Shown here piece by piece: positions 50,658 to 60,408 of a stretch of 64,000 nt of DNA. Positions within the stretch are counted from its first letter, which is position 1. Each line of letters starts with the position of its first letter. The translations under genes and the position numbers were made by a program. The stretch is taken from the NCBI RefSeq assembly GCF_030252165.1, contig NZ_CP126969.1, forward strand, positions 868,001-932,000. Direction: 5' to 3'. Source of the stretch: Corynebacterium breve (GTDB lineage: Bacteria; Actinomycetota; Actinomycetes; Mycobacteriales; Mycobacteriaceae). Under the pieces are notes generated by a model. That model saw only the letters and a list, made by a program, of their open reading frames with translations, did not search any database and had not been told where the DNA came from.

Positions 50658-52281
50658 AATGCCTCCAATGTGGGCTGGGCGGCGGCGAGGGCTTTTCATT
50701 CTCCTTGTCACGCTCGGTATATTCCAGGCCGTGCTCGCTTTGATCATGGCTCTATCTGTCGATGCCTTGCTCAGCCCTGGTATCGCCACTGACAAATGGG
50801 ACAGCGTCGCCCTCGTCGGCACGGCACTCGGCATCGGTATCGCACGCTGGATCGAGCGCGTTGTCGCAGAAGACCTCGGCCAAGACTATGTCTTTGAGCA
50901 ACGGCACCGCTTGATTATTTCTTCGGTCGGGGGAGCGGACTATTCAGGATCTCTGGGAGTCACGGTCACGCGAGCCTCCAACGATCTTTCGGCAGTGCGC
51001 AACTGGATCGCACTAGGTATCGTCCCGCTGGTGACAGGCATTCCGTTGATTGCCGTTGTCCTCATCGGATTGTTGTTCATCTCGCCTCAAATTGGGCTTG
51101 CCGTTGCAATCCCAATCGCTTTGATCGGCGCAGCAATCCCGATTTTGGCCCACATGACTTATGTGCGATCGCGTGCTTTACGACGACGCCGCGGGCGCCT
51201 TTCATCCCGCATCGCAGATACCGTCATGGCCAGTGAATCTGTGCGTGCTTCGGGCGCCGTTGCCCGCGAGGTCAAGGCAATTGACCGGCATAGCGACCGA
51301 GTCGTCGACGCTGCGGTGGATCGTGCGTGGGTTACAGGTCTCACCCGTTCCTTGACGGCGACGGCGGCGTCGCTGTGCACAGTTGCAGTGGTCTTGATCG
51401 CTGTGGAAGGCTGGGCGGACTCGTCGGTAGTTGCCTCGGCGATGACCTTGTTGGGAGTTCTTGCAGCTCCTGTAACTGACTTGGGGCGAGTGGTGGAATA
51501 TCGCCAAAACTACAAGGCGGCGACTCGCATCCTCGGCCCGGTACTGGAAAAGGCCGATGAGCTGTCAGGGCGGGAGAGTCAGCGCCAGCGGAAGTGGGAA
51601 CTAAGGTATGGCAACGAACTACTCAGCTACCCAGATTTGCCCTACGGTCAGGTGCAGTTAGGCAAAGATTTCGTTGTTGATGCTGGGGACATCGTACTTA
51701 TGTCCGCCAACGATCGTTCTAAAATCCGTGACACTCTCGCGGCAATCTTGTCGGTAAATCAAGCTGACAAACTGGTAATCGCAGGTTATGACTTCGGCCT
51801 GGCTCCAGAGAAAGTAAGGCGAAACCTTGTTGGCTTTGCCTCAGATTACGTCCCAGTTGAGCGTGGTTCGATTCAGCGGCTTCTGACGTTGCGTCAGCCA
51901 GACGCGAGCCCAGAGAAGGTGGCCAGTGTTCTTGAAACGGTGGGCTTGACTGAAACTGTAGAATCCCACCCCAAAGGGATGAAGCTCCAACTGAAAAGTG
52001 GTGGCGCTCCTTGGAGCATTGGAGAAACCACTCGACTTAAGATCGCCCGTGCAGCCTTGAACACCCCGCCTTTGCTGGTGTTGGAAGATGTCGATCACCA
52101 ACTCGACGGTCAAGCGTTGACAGAATTCTTCCAATTCATAGCGGACTACCCAGGTGTCGTGCTGATTTCCACGGCCAAACTCGATTTACTCCCAAGCGAC
52201 CACGTAGTGTGGAACGTTGATGATGAGCAGCTGGAGGAAAGCGGGCAGGATGAAGTCCTCGCAGGAGACGAAGAAGAGTAG
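50650..52281 (+). CDS. ABC exporter-like protein with degenerate ATPase domain
   Basis: A 543-residue protein with the layout of an ABC half-exporter: six membrane segments in about 1-300, then a nucleotide-binding-domain fold. The ATPase motifs are eroded. The Walker A position reads MSANDRSKIRDT (about 349-360), the signature is WSIGE (about 454), Walker B reads LLVLEDVDHQ (about 476), and the switch His is replaced in STAKL (about 507). It can hardly hydrolyse ATP in the normal way. The end is acidic. GTG 50650 overlaps the previous stop; ATG 50659 is an alternative. It overlaps the MFS gene. Confidence 0.8.
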   Translation: MTKMPPMWAGRRRGLFILLVTLGIFQAVLALIMALSVDALLSPGIATDKWDSVALVGTALGIGIARWIERVVAEDLGQDYVFEQRHRLIISSVGGADYSGSLGVTVTRASNDLSAVRNWIALGIVPLVTGIPLIAVVLIGLLFISPQIGLAVAIPIALIGAAIPILAHMTYVRSRALRRRRGRLSSRIADTVMASESVRASGAVAREVKAIDRHSDRVVDAAVDRAWVTGLTRSLTATAASLCTVAVVLIAVEGWADSSVVASAMTLLGVLAAPVTDLGRVVEYRQNYKAATRILGPVLEKADELSGRESQRQRKWELRYGNELLSYPDLPYGQVQLGKDFVVDAGDIVLMSANDRSKIRDTLAAILSVNQADKLVIAGYDFGLAPEKVRRNLVGFASDYVPVERGSIQRLLTLRQPDASPEKVASVLETVGLTETVESHPKGMKLQLKSGGAPWSIGETTRLKIARAALNTPPLLVLEDVDHQLDGQALTEFFQFIADYPGVVLISTAKLDLLPSDHVVWNVDDEQLEESGQDEVLAGDEEE

Positions 52282-53590
52282 TCGCTGGTTTTCTCTCTGT
52301 GCCCTTAGCGCAGGCTACTTCTTGATCATGCTTGATCAAGCAGTGATGCCGGTGCTGACTCCGCGATTGCCTGCAGCTGTGGATGACCAGGTCTGGATTA
52401 CAAGTATTTACCTACTGTGCACGGTTGTACCGATGCTTGTCACTGGTCGTCTTGGTGATAAGCGTGGTCAGCGCCGGATCTACCTCGTAGGACTTGTCGC
52501 CTATATTGCTGGATTACTTGTCTGCGCGCTGTCCTCATCGTTCATTGCTTTGGTGGTCGGGCGAGCGATCCAAGGACTCGGCGCGGCTGCATTCCTTCCG
52601 CAGGCATTTAGCATTATCGGTCGGGTCTTTCCTTCCGACGCTAGGGGACCAGCTTTCGCTTTGTGGGGTGTTGTCGGCTCGATAGGTTCACTGGTTGGGC
52701 CGCTATTCGCTGGCGTGCTGCTCAACGAGTTTGGGTGGCGCAGTGCTTTTGCAGCCCAGGTGGCCCTGGGTACCGTCGCCTTGATTCTTGCTGTCTTGTG
52801 GTTACCGCGCTTGTCAACCACAAGTGCTGTTATCGATGCCCCTTCGGTCCTGATTTCTCTTGCAGGCCTCGGCTTACTGATGTGGGGCATCCAATATGCG
52901 CAGGCGTGGGCCATCGTCGTCGGTCTCGTGGCGCTTATTCTTTTCGCGTGGCTGCAGACGCGTTCTGGGGATGAGGCTCTGCTTCCGCTGGGTCTTTTCC
53001 GAAATCGCAATTTCACTCTGGGTTCAATTGGCATTGCTGCTATGGGTTTCGTCGTCGCGTGTCAGTTCATCCCGATCATGTACTGGCTGCAAGACATCCG
53101 AGGTCTCGATGCCGTCACAGCAGGATTGCTTACAATTCCCATGTCGATTGTCGCGCTCGTGCTTACCCCTTTCGTCGGTGTTGCAGCCGACAGGATAGAT
53201 CCCAAGGTTCTGTCGGTGGTGGGATTTGGCACGCTTTTCGTTTCGATGGTCTGGTCGTGGGCGCTCATGCTCGGCGAGGGGTCTGCGCTGTGGATGATCG
53301 GGATTACTGCGCTCAAAGGCGTGGGTAGCGCGTTCATCTGGGCTCCGAACGCCGCCACTACTATGCGCACCATTCCCGAATCAGCGTCAGGGGCCGCCTC
53401 GGGTGCGTACAACACAGTCCGCCAAGTCGGAAGTGTCATCGGTGTGGCTCTGATCGGCGGGGCATTGGGCACCTGGACCCCAGCACTAGGCCTCCAAGCG
53501 GCGACTGCGTGGACCATGCTCATCCTTGCTGCGGTGATGCTTGTTGGTTTGGTTGCATCGCTATTTCTTGTTTCCGATATCGAGCAATGA
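52250..53590 (+). CDS. MFS exporter, DHA2-like 14-TM type
   Basis: 446 residues from the ATG at 52250, with AGGAAAG 8 nt upstream inside the preceding gene. The motif GRLGDKRGQRRIYLVG (motif A) and the antiporter-type ALWGVVGSIGSLVGPLFAGVL (motif C) mark a proton-driven drug exporter. LDQAVMPVLTPRLP is the DHA2 N-terminal motif. It is the last gene of the three-gene insertion between gatA and pfkA. Substrate unknown. Confidence 0.88.
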   Translation: MKSSQETKKSSRWFSLCALSAGYFLIMLDQAVMPVLTPRLPAAVDDQVWITSIYLLCTVVPMLVTGRLGDKRGQRRIYLVGLVAYIAGLLVCALSSSFIALVVGRAIQGLGAAAFLPQAFSIIGRVFPSDARGPAFALWGVVGSIGSLVGPLFAGVLLNEFGWRSAFAAQVALGTVALILAVLWLPRLSTTSAVIDAPSVLISLAGLGLLMWGIQYAQAWAIVVGLVALILFAWLQTRSGDEALLPLGLFRNRNFTLGSIGIAAMGFVVACQFIPIMYWLQDIRGLDAVTAGLLTIPMSIVALVLTPFVGVAADRIDPKVLSVVGFGTLFVSMVWSWALMLGEGSALWMIGITALKGVGSAFIWAPNAATTMRTIPESASGAASGAYNTVRQVGSVIGVALIGGALGTWTPALGLQAATAWTMLILAAVMLVGLVASLFLVSDIEQ

Positions 53591-53628
53591 CTAATAGTTT
53601 TGACTCAGCCAATTTTCCGCAGAACCGC

Positions 53629-53634
53629 TAAGGT
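53629..53634 (+). promoter_or_regulatory. -10 box of a leaderless pfkA message
   Basis: TAAGGT ends 8 nt before the pfkA ATG. A TTGACT lies at 53600-53605, but its distance of 23 nt is too long for a standard -35 pairing. Confidence 0.4.
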
Positions 53635-53642
53635 GTTGAAGT

Positions 53643-54674
53643 ATGCGACTAGCCACCTTGACGTCCGGCGGCGACTGCCCCGGTTTGAACGCTGTAATCC
53701 GCGGCATTGTCCGTACCGCGAACACTGAATTCGGCTCGACGGTTGTGGGCTACCTCGACGGTTGGGTAGGGCTCCTCGAAGACCAACGGATGCAGCTTTA
53801 CGACGACCACTTCATCGACAGCATCCTCCTGCGCGGTGGCACTATTTTGGGCACTGGCCGTTTGCACCCAGACAAGTTCAAGGCTGGCATCGACCAGATC
53901 AAGAACAACCTCGCTGATGCGAAGATCGATGCACTGATCCCAATCGGCGGCGAGGGCACATTGAAGGGCGCAAAGTGGCTCTCCGACAACGGCATCCCGG
54001 TCGTTGGCGTGCCAAAGACCATTGACAACGATGTCAACGCGACGGACTACACCTTCGGTTTCGACACCGCTGTTTCGGTAGCGACCGACGCAATTGATCG
54101 TTTGCACACCACGGCAGAGTCGCACAACCGCATCCTGATTGTCGAGGTCATGGGTCGCCACGTAGGTTGGATTGCGCTGCATGCAGGCATGGCCGGCGGC
54201 GCGCACTACACCGTGATCCCTGAAGAGCCTTTTGATATTGCAGAGATCACCAAGGCAATGGAACGCCGATTCCAGATGGGCGAGAAGTACGGAATTGTTG
54301 TGGTTGCCGAGGGAGCTATTCCAAAGGAAGGCACCATGGACGCTGGACTCGGCGAAGAAGACGAATTCGGGCACAAGACTTTCAACGGCATGGGCCAGGT
54401 CATTGCGGACGAAATTCACCGTCGCACAGGCTACGATGTTCGCACTACCGTTCTTGGTCACATTCAGCGTGGTGGCACCCCAACTGCATACGACCGTGTC
54501 CTGGCTACTCGCTACGGCGTGGCAGCCGCACGCGCAGCACACGAGGGCAACTTTGGAACCTCTGTGGCGCTGAAGGGCGAGGACATCGAGCTTGTCACTC
54601 TGGAGGCTGCAACTGGTCACCTCAAGACCGTTCCTGACCACCGTTATGACACCGCTCGCTCGATGTTCGGCTAG
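53643..54674 (+). CDS. pfkA: 6-phosphofructokinase
   Basis: A 343-residue glycolytic enzyme. [14 protein letters not shown] binds nucleotide, [12 protein letters not shown] and [20 protein letters not shown] are the catalytic region. The pattern Gly at the 104-equivalent with Lys at the 124-equivalent is that of the actinobacterial group III enzymes, which mostly use ATP although the Lys is shared with pyrophosphate-dependent forms. No N-terminal or C-terminal extension. Confidence 0.95.
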   Translation: MRLATLTSGGDCPGLNAVIRGIVRTANTEFGSTVVGYLDGWVGLLEDQRMQLYDDHFIDSILLRGGTILGTGRLHPDKFKAGIDQIKNNLADAKIDALIPIGGEGTLKGAKWLSDNGIPVVGVPKTIDNDVNATDYTFGFDTAVSVATDAIDRLHTTAESHNRILIVEVMGRHVGWIALHAGMAGGAHYTVIPEEPFDIAEITKAMERRFQMGEKYGIVVVAEGAIPKEGTMDAGLGEEDEFGHKTFNGMGQVIADEIHRRTGYDVRTTVLGHIQRGGTPTAYDRVLATRYGVAAARAAHEGNFGTSVALKGEDIELVTLEAATGHLKTVPDHRYDTARSMFG

Positions 54675-54723
54675 GCCTACCGATAAGCTGCCCCCTCACG
54701 CAGCAGGCGATCCGGCAGAGAAC

Positions 54724-54729
54724 TAGACT
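54724..54729 (+). promoter_or_regulatory. -10 box of a leaderless gatB message
   Basis: TAGACT ends 7 nt before the ATG at 54737, which decides this start over the GTG at 54731. Confidence 0.5.
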
Positions 54730-54736
54730 AGTGCGC

Positions 54737-56236
54737 ATGACTGCGTATGACCTGATGGATTACGACGAGGTACTAGAGAAATTCGATCCAGTAATGGGTC
54801 TTGAGGTACACGTCGAGCTCGCCACTGAGACGAAGATGTTCTCTACAGCTTCCGCACATTTCGGTGCGGCGCCTAACTCTAATGTTGACCCTGTGTCCCT
54901 CGGCCTGCCGGGTGCGCTTCCAGTGGTCAACGCGAAGGGCGTTGAGTGGGCCATCAAAATTGGCTTGGCACTGAACTGCAAAATTGCGGAGTCCTCGCGT
55001 TTCGCTCGCAAGAACTACTTTTATCCAGACCAGCCAAAGAACTACCAGATCTCGCAGTACGACGAACCAATCGCCTACGACGGTTACCTAGACGTCTTGC
55101 TAGAGGATGGGACCGAATGGCGCGTTGAGATCGAACGTGCGCACATGGAGGAAGACACCGGCAAGCTCACTCACTTGGGTGGCACCTCCGGTCGTATCCA
55201 CGGCGCAACCGCATCCCTCGTTGACTGCAACCGCGCCGGGGTTCCCTTGATTGAGATCGTGACCAAGCCGATCATCGGTGCAGGCGAGCGCATGCCGGAG
55301 ATCGCGCGTGCCTATGTGGGCGCGATCCGCGAGCTCGTCCGCGCACTTGGTGTATCCGACGGTCGCATGGACCAAGGCACGATGCGCTGCGACGCGAACG
55401 TCTCGCTGCGCCCGCACGGTCAGGAAGAGTTTGGTACTCGTACCGAGACCAAAAACATTAACTCCTTGAAGTCCGTCGAACAGGCTGTTCGCTTTGAAAT
55501 GCAGCGCCAAGCCCGTGCGATTGAAAATGGCGAGGAGATCGTTCAGGAAACCCGCCACTACCAGGAGACCGACGGTTCTACCTCGAAGGGCCGGCCGAAA
55601 GAAAACTCCGACGATTACCGCTATTTCAACGACCCAGATCTTCCTCCAGTGTTTGCGCCGGCAGAGTGGGTCGAAGAGATCCGTCAGACCTTGCCAGAGC
55701 TCCCGTGGGTGCGTCGCGCTCGAATCCAGGAAGAGTGGCAGCTTCCAGAAAAGGAATTCCGCGACCTAGTCAACGCCGGTGCCCTCGATCTCGTTGCCGA
55801 CACCGTCGAGGCAGGAACGACTCCTGACGAAGCGCGTGCCTGGTGGGTTTCCTACATTGCCGGTAAAGCGAACGAGCTGGGCAAGGACCTCGATGCACTC
55901 GGTGTTACCCCTGCGCACGTCGCTCGCGTGGTTGCGCTGGTCAAGGAAGGCAAGCTCACCACCAAACTTGCTCGACAGGCCCTCGACGGTGTTATCGCCG
56001 GCGAAGGGGATGTGGATGAGGTTGTACAGGCTCGCGGTCTCGAAGTCGTACGTGACGATGGCGCCATTGAGGCTGCTGTCGACGAGGCCTTGGCCGCCAA
56101 CCCGGACATCGTCGAGAAGTACAAAGCGGGCAACACGAAAGTTACTGGTGCGATCGTCGGCGCGGTAATGAAGGCAACCCGCGGCAAGGCTGATCCGCAG
56201 CAGGTCAACCAGTTAATTGCGAAAAAGCTGAGCTAG
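54737..56236 (+). CDS. gatB: Glu/Asp-tRNA amidotransferase subunit B
   Basis: A 499-residue tRNA-binding and kinase subunit of Gat[47 protein letters not shown] and the [11 protein letters not shown] motif are diagnostic. The C-terminal YqeY-like tail is complete. It is separated from gatCA by the three-gene insertion and pfkA. Confidence 0.97.
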   Translation: MTAYDLMDYDEVLEKFDPVMGLEVHVELATETKMFSTASAHFGAAPNSNVDPVSLGLPGALPVVNAKGVEWAIKIGLALNCKIAESSRFARKNYFYPDQPKNYQISQYDEPIAYDGYLDVLLEDGTEWRVEIERAHMEEDTGKLTHLGGTSGRIHGATASLVDCNRAGVPLIEIVTKPIIGAGERMPEIARAYVGAIRELVRALGVSDGRMDQGTMRCDANVSLRPHGQEEFGTRTETKNINSLKSVEQAVRFEMQRQARAIENGEEIVQETRHYQETDGSTSKGRPKENSDDYRYFNDPDLPPVFAPAEWVEEIRQTLPELPWVRRARIQEEWQLPEKEFRDLVNAGALDLVADTVEAGTTPDEARAWWVSYIAGKANELGKDLDALGVTPAHVARVVALVKEGKLTTKLARQALDGVIAGEGDVDEVVQARGLEVVRDDGAIEAAVDEALAANPDIVEKYKAGNTKVTGAIVGAVMKATRGKADPQQVNQLIAKKLS

Positions 56237-56250
56237 ATTCTCAACGCTAC

Positions 56251-56284
56251 GAAGCCCCGTCTACTGCACCGTAGGCGGGGCTTC
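56251..56284 (+). terminator. Hairpin after gatB
   Basis: A 14-bp stem with one G-U pair (arms 56251-56264 and 56271-56284) and a 6-nt loop. No T run follows, so it may be a weak or bidirectional terminator. Confidence 0.6.
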
Positions 56285-56444
56285 AACGTATTACGATTGT
56301 GTTTCGATCACGTGCGCAGCGATAGATATAAGCTAGAACTTATGATAATTTCGGTACCTTGTAACTTGGTGCGCAGGGCCTGAAAATTGCACGACCAGCC
56401 ACGGAACTGCGTGAAAGGGCTGGGTAAACACAGGGAAACATACC

Positions 56445-57851
56445 GTGATAAGGAAATCGATCACCATTGCACTCGCGTACGTCGGGCTTCTCGTCGGAGC
56501 TGGCTTCGCATCAGGGCAGGAGGTGATTCAGTACTTTTCGGCATACGGTACAAAAGGCATAATTGGCGCGATGCTCGCCTGTGTACTCATTGTTATTTCG
56601 GGCACCGTTCTTTTTCAACTGGGCAGCTATTTTCTGGCGGACAACCACAGCGTTGTCTTCGACAATGTGACGCACCCAAATGTCTCGAAGTTTCTCGACT
56701 TGTCCACGATGATCACGCTGTTCAGCATCGGTTTCGTCATGATTGCTGGTGCAGGCTCCAACTTGCAACAGCAATTCGGACTGTCCAACTGGATCGGCGC
56801 CTTGATCATGACGGCGCTTCTGGTGATATCCGGATTCCTCGACGTAGATAAGATCACGAACATCATCTCCGCCATCACTCCATTGCTTATCATTTCGGTC
56901 CTCGGAGCGGCAGTGGTGACCATCTTGAGATTGCCTGAGCTAGATACCGAGCACCTGAATGAGATCGCAATGTCCAACCAAGCCGCCTCGGGTGTGTTTG
57001 GGAGCTGGTGGGTCTCTGCGCTGAACTATGCCGGTCTGTGTATCATCGTCGGAGTTTCGATGATCCTGGTCATTGCAGGCTCGCAGATGAACCCTCGTCA
57101 CGCAGGTGCCGGTGGACTAGTTGGCGGCATGTTGTTTGCAGCTCTTCTAATTCTTCTCACTTTGATTTTGTTCTTCAACATGGAAGATATCGTCGGTGCA
57201 GATATGCCTCTTCTCATGGTCTTTGACAACATGCATCCGGCCGTAGGTGTGGTAGTGGCGCTCATCATCTATGCCATGATCTACAACACTGCTGTCGGAA
57301 TGTTCTATGCCATGTCTCGACGACTCTCCACGGGGCACCCCGAGCGTTTTCTCCCGATTTATCTCACTGTCGTAGGTATCGGTTTCCTTTTGTCCTTTGT
57401 CGGATTCTCCGACCTTGTCAGCTGGATTTATCCGATCTTGGGTTACTTGGGTGTCGTTTTGGTGGCAGTACTTACAGCATCATGGGTCAAGAGTCGCGAC
57501 GACATCGCAGTAGAAACGGAACGTCGCGTGCGCCTAGCAGAGCTGGCTGAAACTCAGCTTGATCCTGAAAGCTCGGACCTTTCGCGACGCGAACGCAAAG
57601 AGGTTGAGGTGTTGGTAGGGGAGTCTCACGTCGAAGACGCAGAGCTGTGGCAATCTGTCCAAGAAGAAGTAGCCTCGGATCTAGACGCGGATCCATTTAG
57701 TGAGTTTGAGCTGGCAGATTACCCACAATTTGACCCTGACCACGAGGAGTATTCTGGTCCACCAGAAGGTGACACGGAAGAGATCGACTGGCAAGCGTAC
57801 GACGAGTATTACAACCCTGGATCAGCGGGGGAATCGAACTCAAAGAGATAA
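56445..57851 (+). CDS. YkvI-type membrane protein, copy 1
   Basis: A 468-residue protein with about ten membrane segments in residues 5-350. The first helix contains GLLVGAGFASGQEVIQYF, the unwound-helix type motif of the YkvI family (COG3949), probably a transporter of the APC/LeuT-like class. The cytosolic tail has RRVRLAELAETQLDPESSDLSRRERKEV and ELWQSVQEEVASDLD, shared with copy 2. The last 60 residues are very acidic and Tyr/Pro-rich and are unique to this copy. GTG start. Substrate unknown. Confidence 0.8.
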   Translation: MIRKSITIALAYVGLLVGAGFASGQEVIQYFSAYGTKGIIGAMLACVLIVISGTVLFQLGSYFLADNHSVVFDNVTHPNVSKFLDLSTMITLFSIGFVMIAGAGSNLQQQFGLSNWIGALIMTALLVISGFLDVDKITNIISAITPLLIISVLGAAVVTILRLPELDTEHLNEIAMSNQAASGVFGSWWVSALNYAGLCIIVGVSMILVIAGSQMNPRHAGAGGLVGGMLFAALLILLTLILFFNMEDIVGADMPLLMVFDNMHPAVGVVVALIIYAMIYNTAVGMFYAMSRRLSTGHPERFLPIYLTVVGIGFLLSFVGFSDLVSWIYPILGYLGVVLVAVLTASWVKSRDDIAVETERRVRLAELAETQLDPESSDLSRRERKEVEVLVGESHVEDAELWQSVQEEVASDLDADPFSEFELADYPQFDPDHEEYSGPPEGDTEEIDWQAYDEYYNPGSAGESNSKR

Positions 57852-57927
57852 CTTTCTGTGCAAGTGGTAGTGTAGACGCGTTGTCGCACGGGAAAAGCAC
57901 GATATGGGTGCAGTGTCCCAGTAAGCA

Positions 57928-57945
57928 CAATTCCGGGGGGAATTG
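57928..57945. promoter_or_regulatory. Hairpin between the YkvI copies
   Basis: CAATTCC-GGGG-GGAATTG, a perfect 7-bp stem with a tetraloop of G. No T run. A further inverted repeat, TTGAC-N10-GTCAA, is at 57974-57993, 38 bp before the second copy. Confidence 0.45.
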
Positions 57946-58031
57946 GGATAGCTCGGCCGTATTGATTTCAGAATTGACTCACTCGTGCGTCAACTGTCCT
58001 GAAAACAAGTTACGGAAAGGCTCATTTCCCT

Positions 58032-59327
58032 ATGTGGAAACGTAGTATTACCATCGCATTTGCTTTCGTCGGTTTGCTGGTAGGCGCAGGCTTTGCTACC
58101 GGACAAGAAGTTGTTCAATATTTCATTTCATTTGGTCAGATTGGGCTGGTCGGTGTTGCAGTCGCAGCGGCAATCATGATCTTCTCCGGCGCCATCATCT
58201 TTCAGCTTGGGTCGTACTTCTTAGCCAAAGAGCACAACGCAGTGTTTCAAAACGTTGCGCACCCTTGGGTGTCTCGCTTTCTTGATTGGACGACAATCGC
58301 GACCCTGTTCTGTATTGGTTTCGTCATGCTCGCAGGTGCAGGCTCCAACCTAGAACAGCAATTCGGTTGGCCAACCTGGGTGGGCTCGGTGCTGATGACC
58401 ATTTTGGTACTCGTATCTGGCCTTCTAGACGTTGACAAGGTCACCAACGTGATCTCGGCAATCACGCCTTTCATCGTGATTGCCATCGTCGTTGCTTTCG
58501 TCTACACGCTGATGAACTGGCCAACTGACACTTCGTCGCTGAATGAAACAGCGCAGCAGCTCACTCCCGCGTTGCCGCATTGGTTGTTATCTAGTGTGAA
58601 CTACACGGCAATGGCGCTGATGCTCGGTGTGTCCATGATCCTTGTGATCGGTGGCAATGAGTCGTCGACAAAAGCAGCGTGGCGCGGGGGTCTCCTCGGT
58701 GGAATCATTTTCTCTGTGATGTTGGCCGTGTTGGCATTTGTCATCTACTTCAACATTGACAAGGTCGGAGGTTTGGACCTACCACTACTTGGAGTTTTCG
58801 ACTCGATGCATCCGGCTGTAAGCTTCGTCGTTGCTTGGGTGATCTACGCGATGATTTACAACACTGCAATCGGCATGTTTTATGCCCTGGCGCGCCGCAT
58901 CACAGTGGACAAACCAGAGCGATTCGTGGCTGTTTACTTCACCGTCACCATTGCAGGATTCGTAGTGTCCTTCCTCGGGTTCTCTAACCTCTTGGGTTGG
59001 GTCTACCCGGTCATTGGCTATGTGGGCATGGTGATGATCGTGGTTACTACGATCGCGTGGTTCCGCGGACGTCCACGCTTGCAAAAGGAAGAAGAAGTTC
59101 GCGATCGCCTAACCGAACTCGCCGAACAGAAGCTCGATCCAGAGCAGGATGATCTGACCCGAGCGGAAAAGAAGGAAGTGGTGGAGTTGGCTCGTGAATC
59201 CCGCGTCGACGGTAAAGAACTGTGGGAATCTGTGCAAGAAGATGTGGCAAGTGAGCTAGACATCGAACTAGCAGAGGATCTTCAGGGCGATATACAACCG
59301 GTCGGAGGCGAAAAAGAGCACAATTGA
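58032..59327 (+). CDS. YkvI-type membrane protein, copy 2
   Basis: A 431-residue paralogue of the preceding gene. The first helix (GLLVGAGFATGQEVVQYF), the VGVSMILVIGG region and the MIYNTAIGMFYALARR segment align throughout. The tail has RDRLTELAEQKLDPEQDDLTRAEKKEV and ELWESVQEDVASELD but lacks the long acidic end of copy 1. AAAGG lies about 10 nt before the ATG. The gap of 180 bp has its own hairpin and inverted repeat, so the copies may be regulated apart. Confidence 0.8.
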   Translation: MWKRSITIAFAFVGLLVGAGFATGQEVVQYFISFGQIGLVGVAVAAAIMIFSGAIIFQLGSYFLAKEHNAVFQNVAHPWVSRFLDWTTIATLFCIGFVMLAGAGSNLEQQFGWPTWVGSVLMTILVLVSGLLDVDKVTNVISAITPFIVIAIVVAFVYTLMNWPTDTSSLNETAQQLTPALPHWLLSSVNYTAMALMLGVSMILVIGGNESSTKAAWRGGLLGGIIFSVMLAVLAFVIYFNIDKVGGLDLPLLGVFDSMHPAVSFVVAWVIYAMIYNTAIGMFYALARRITVDKPERFVAVYFTVTIAGFVVSFLGFSNLLGWVYPVIGYVGMVMIVVTTIAWFRGRPRLQKEEEVRDRLTELAEQKLDPEQDDLTRAEKKEVVELARESRVDGKELWESVQEDVASELDIELAEDLQGDIQPVGGEKEHN

Positions 59328-59331
59328 GTGT

Positions 59332-60408
59332 ATGACTGACTACGCTCCACATCCTGACCGCTATTCGCAGATGCCTTTTCGCACCGTGGGAAATTCTGGA
59401 TTGAAGCTCCCCGCGGTGTCGCTGGGCTTGTGGCACAACTTTGGCGACGATAAGTCCTTGGAAACCCAGCGTGGAATAATCCACCGAGCTTTTGACCGCG
59501 GCGTGACGCACTTCGACCTAGCCAATAACTACGGACCACCTGCTGGCAGTGCCGAGATCAATTTCGGGCGCATTCTCAAAGAAGACCTCAAGCGTCACCG
59601 CGACGAGCTCATTATCTCATCCAAAGCCGGCTGGGATATGTGGGAAGGCCCATATGGGTATGGCGGTTCACGAAAGTACCTCATGAGTTCACTGGACCAA
59701 TCCCTTGAGCGACTCGGCGTGGACTACGTAGACATTTTCTACCATCACCGCCCGGACCCCGAAACGCCGTTGGAAGAAACGATGTACGCGCTTCGCGATA
59801 TCGTCGCCAGTGGTAAGGCGCTTTACGTTGGAGTGTCCTCATACGGCCCTGAACTCACCGCAGAGGCAGCGGAATTCCTGGCCGAGGAAGGCTGCCCGCT
59901 ATTGATCCATCAGCCAAGCTACTCGATCGTCAACCGCTGGGTCGAAGAGCCGGGTGAAGATGACATGTCGCTGCTGGAAACGGCGGCAGATTCTGGGGTC
60001 GGTGTGATCGCTTTCTCGCCACTAGCCCAGGGGCTGCTTACCAATCGCTACCTCGATGGGATCCCTGAGGGGTCTCGAGCCTCCGAGCACAAGTCGTTGT
60101 CGCAAGAGATGCTTTCCGACGAGAACCTCGCCATGGTTCGCGCTCTCAACGATATCGCTGCCGAACGTGGCCAGACGTTGGCTCAGATGGCAATTGCTTG
60201 GGCTCTGCGGGAGCAGGGCGAGTTCGGCGCAGAAACTGTATCCAGTGCTTTGGTAGGTGCTTCGAGCGTGGAGCAGTTGGACCAGAATTTGAATGCAGTG
60301 GACAACCTAGAGTTTTCAGACGAGGAGCTGGCTGCGATTGACGAGGTTGCCGACGATGCTGGGATTAACATCTGGGCGGGAGCAACCGCGTCGCGCACGC
60401 ATGGCTAA
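59332..60408 (+). CDS. Aldo/keto reductase (YghZ/AKR14-like)
   Basis: A 358-residue NADPH-dependent reductase. The tetrad is visible: Asp and Tyr in FDLANNYGPP, Lys in ISSKAGWDMW and His in FYHHRPDP. The GYGG loop and DQSLERLGVDYVDIFY are typical of the YghZ branch, which reduces L-glyceraldehyde 3-phosphate and methylglyoxal. It starts 4 nt after the second YkvI gene, so the two may be cotranscribed. The 3' end overlaps the MarR gene by 4 nt. Confidence 0.9.
   Translation: MTDYAPHPDRYSQMPFRTVGNSGLKLPAVSLGLWHNFGDDKSLETQRGIIHRAFDRGVTHFDLANNYGPPAGSAEINFGRILKEDLKRHRDELIISSKAGWDMWEGPYGYGGSRKYLMSSLDQSLERLGVDYVDIFYHHRPDPETPLEETMYALRDIVASGKALYVGVSSYGPELTAEAAEFLAEEGCPLLIHQPSYSIVNRWVEEPGEDDMSLLETAADSGVGVIAFSPLAQGLLTNRYLDGIPEGSRASEHKSLSQEMLSDENLAMVRALNDIAAERGQTLAQMAIAWALREQGEFGAETVSSALVGASSVEQLDQNLNAVDNLEFSDEELAAIDEVADDAGINIWAGATASRTHG

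Noticed and set aside
53649..54641. 330-codon open frame antisense to pfkA
   Set aside because: Shadow of pfkA; no motif.
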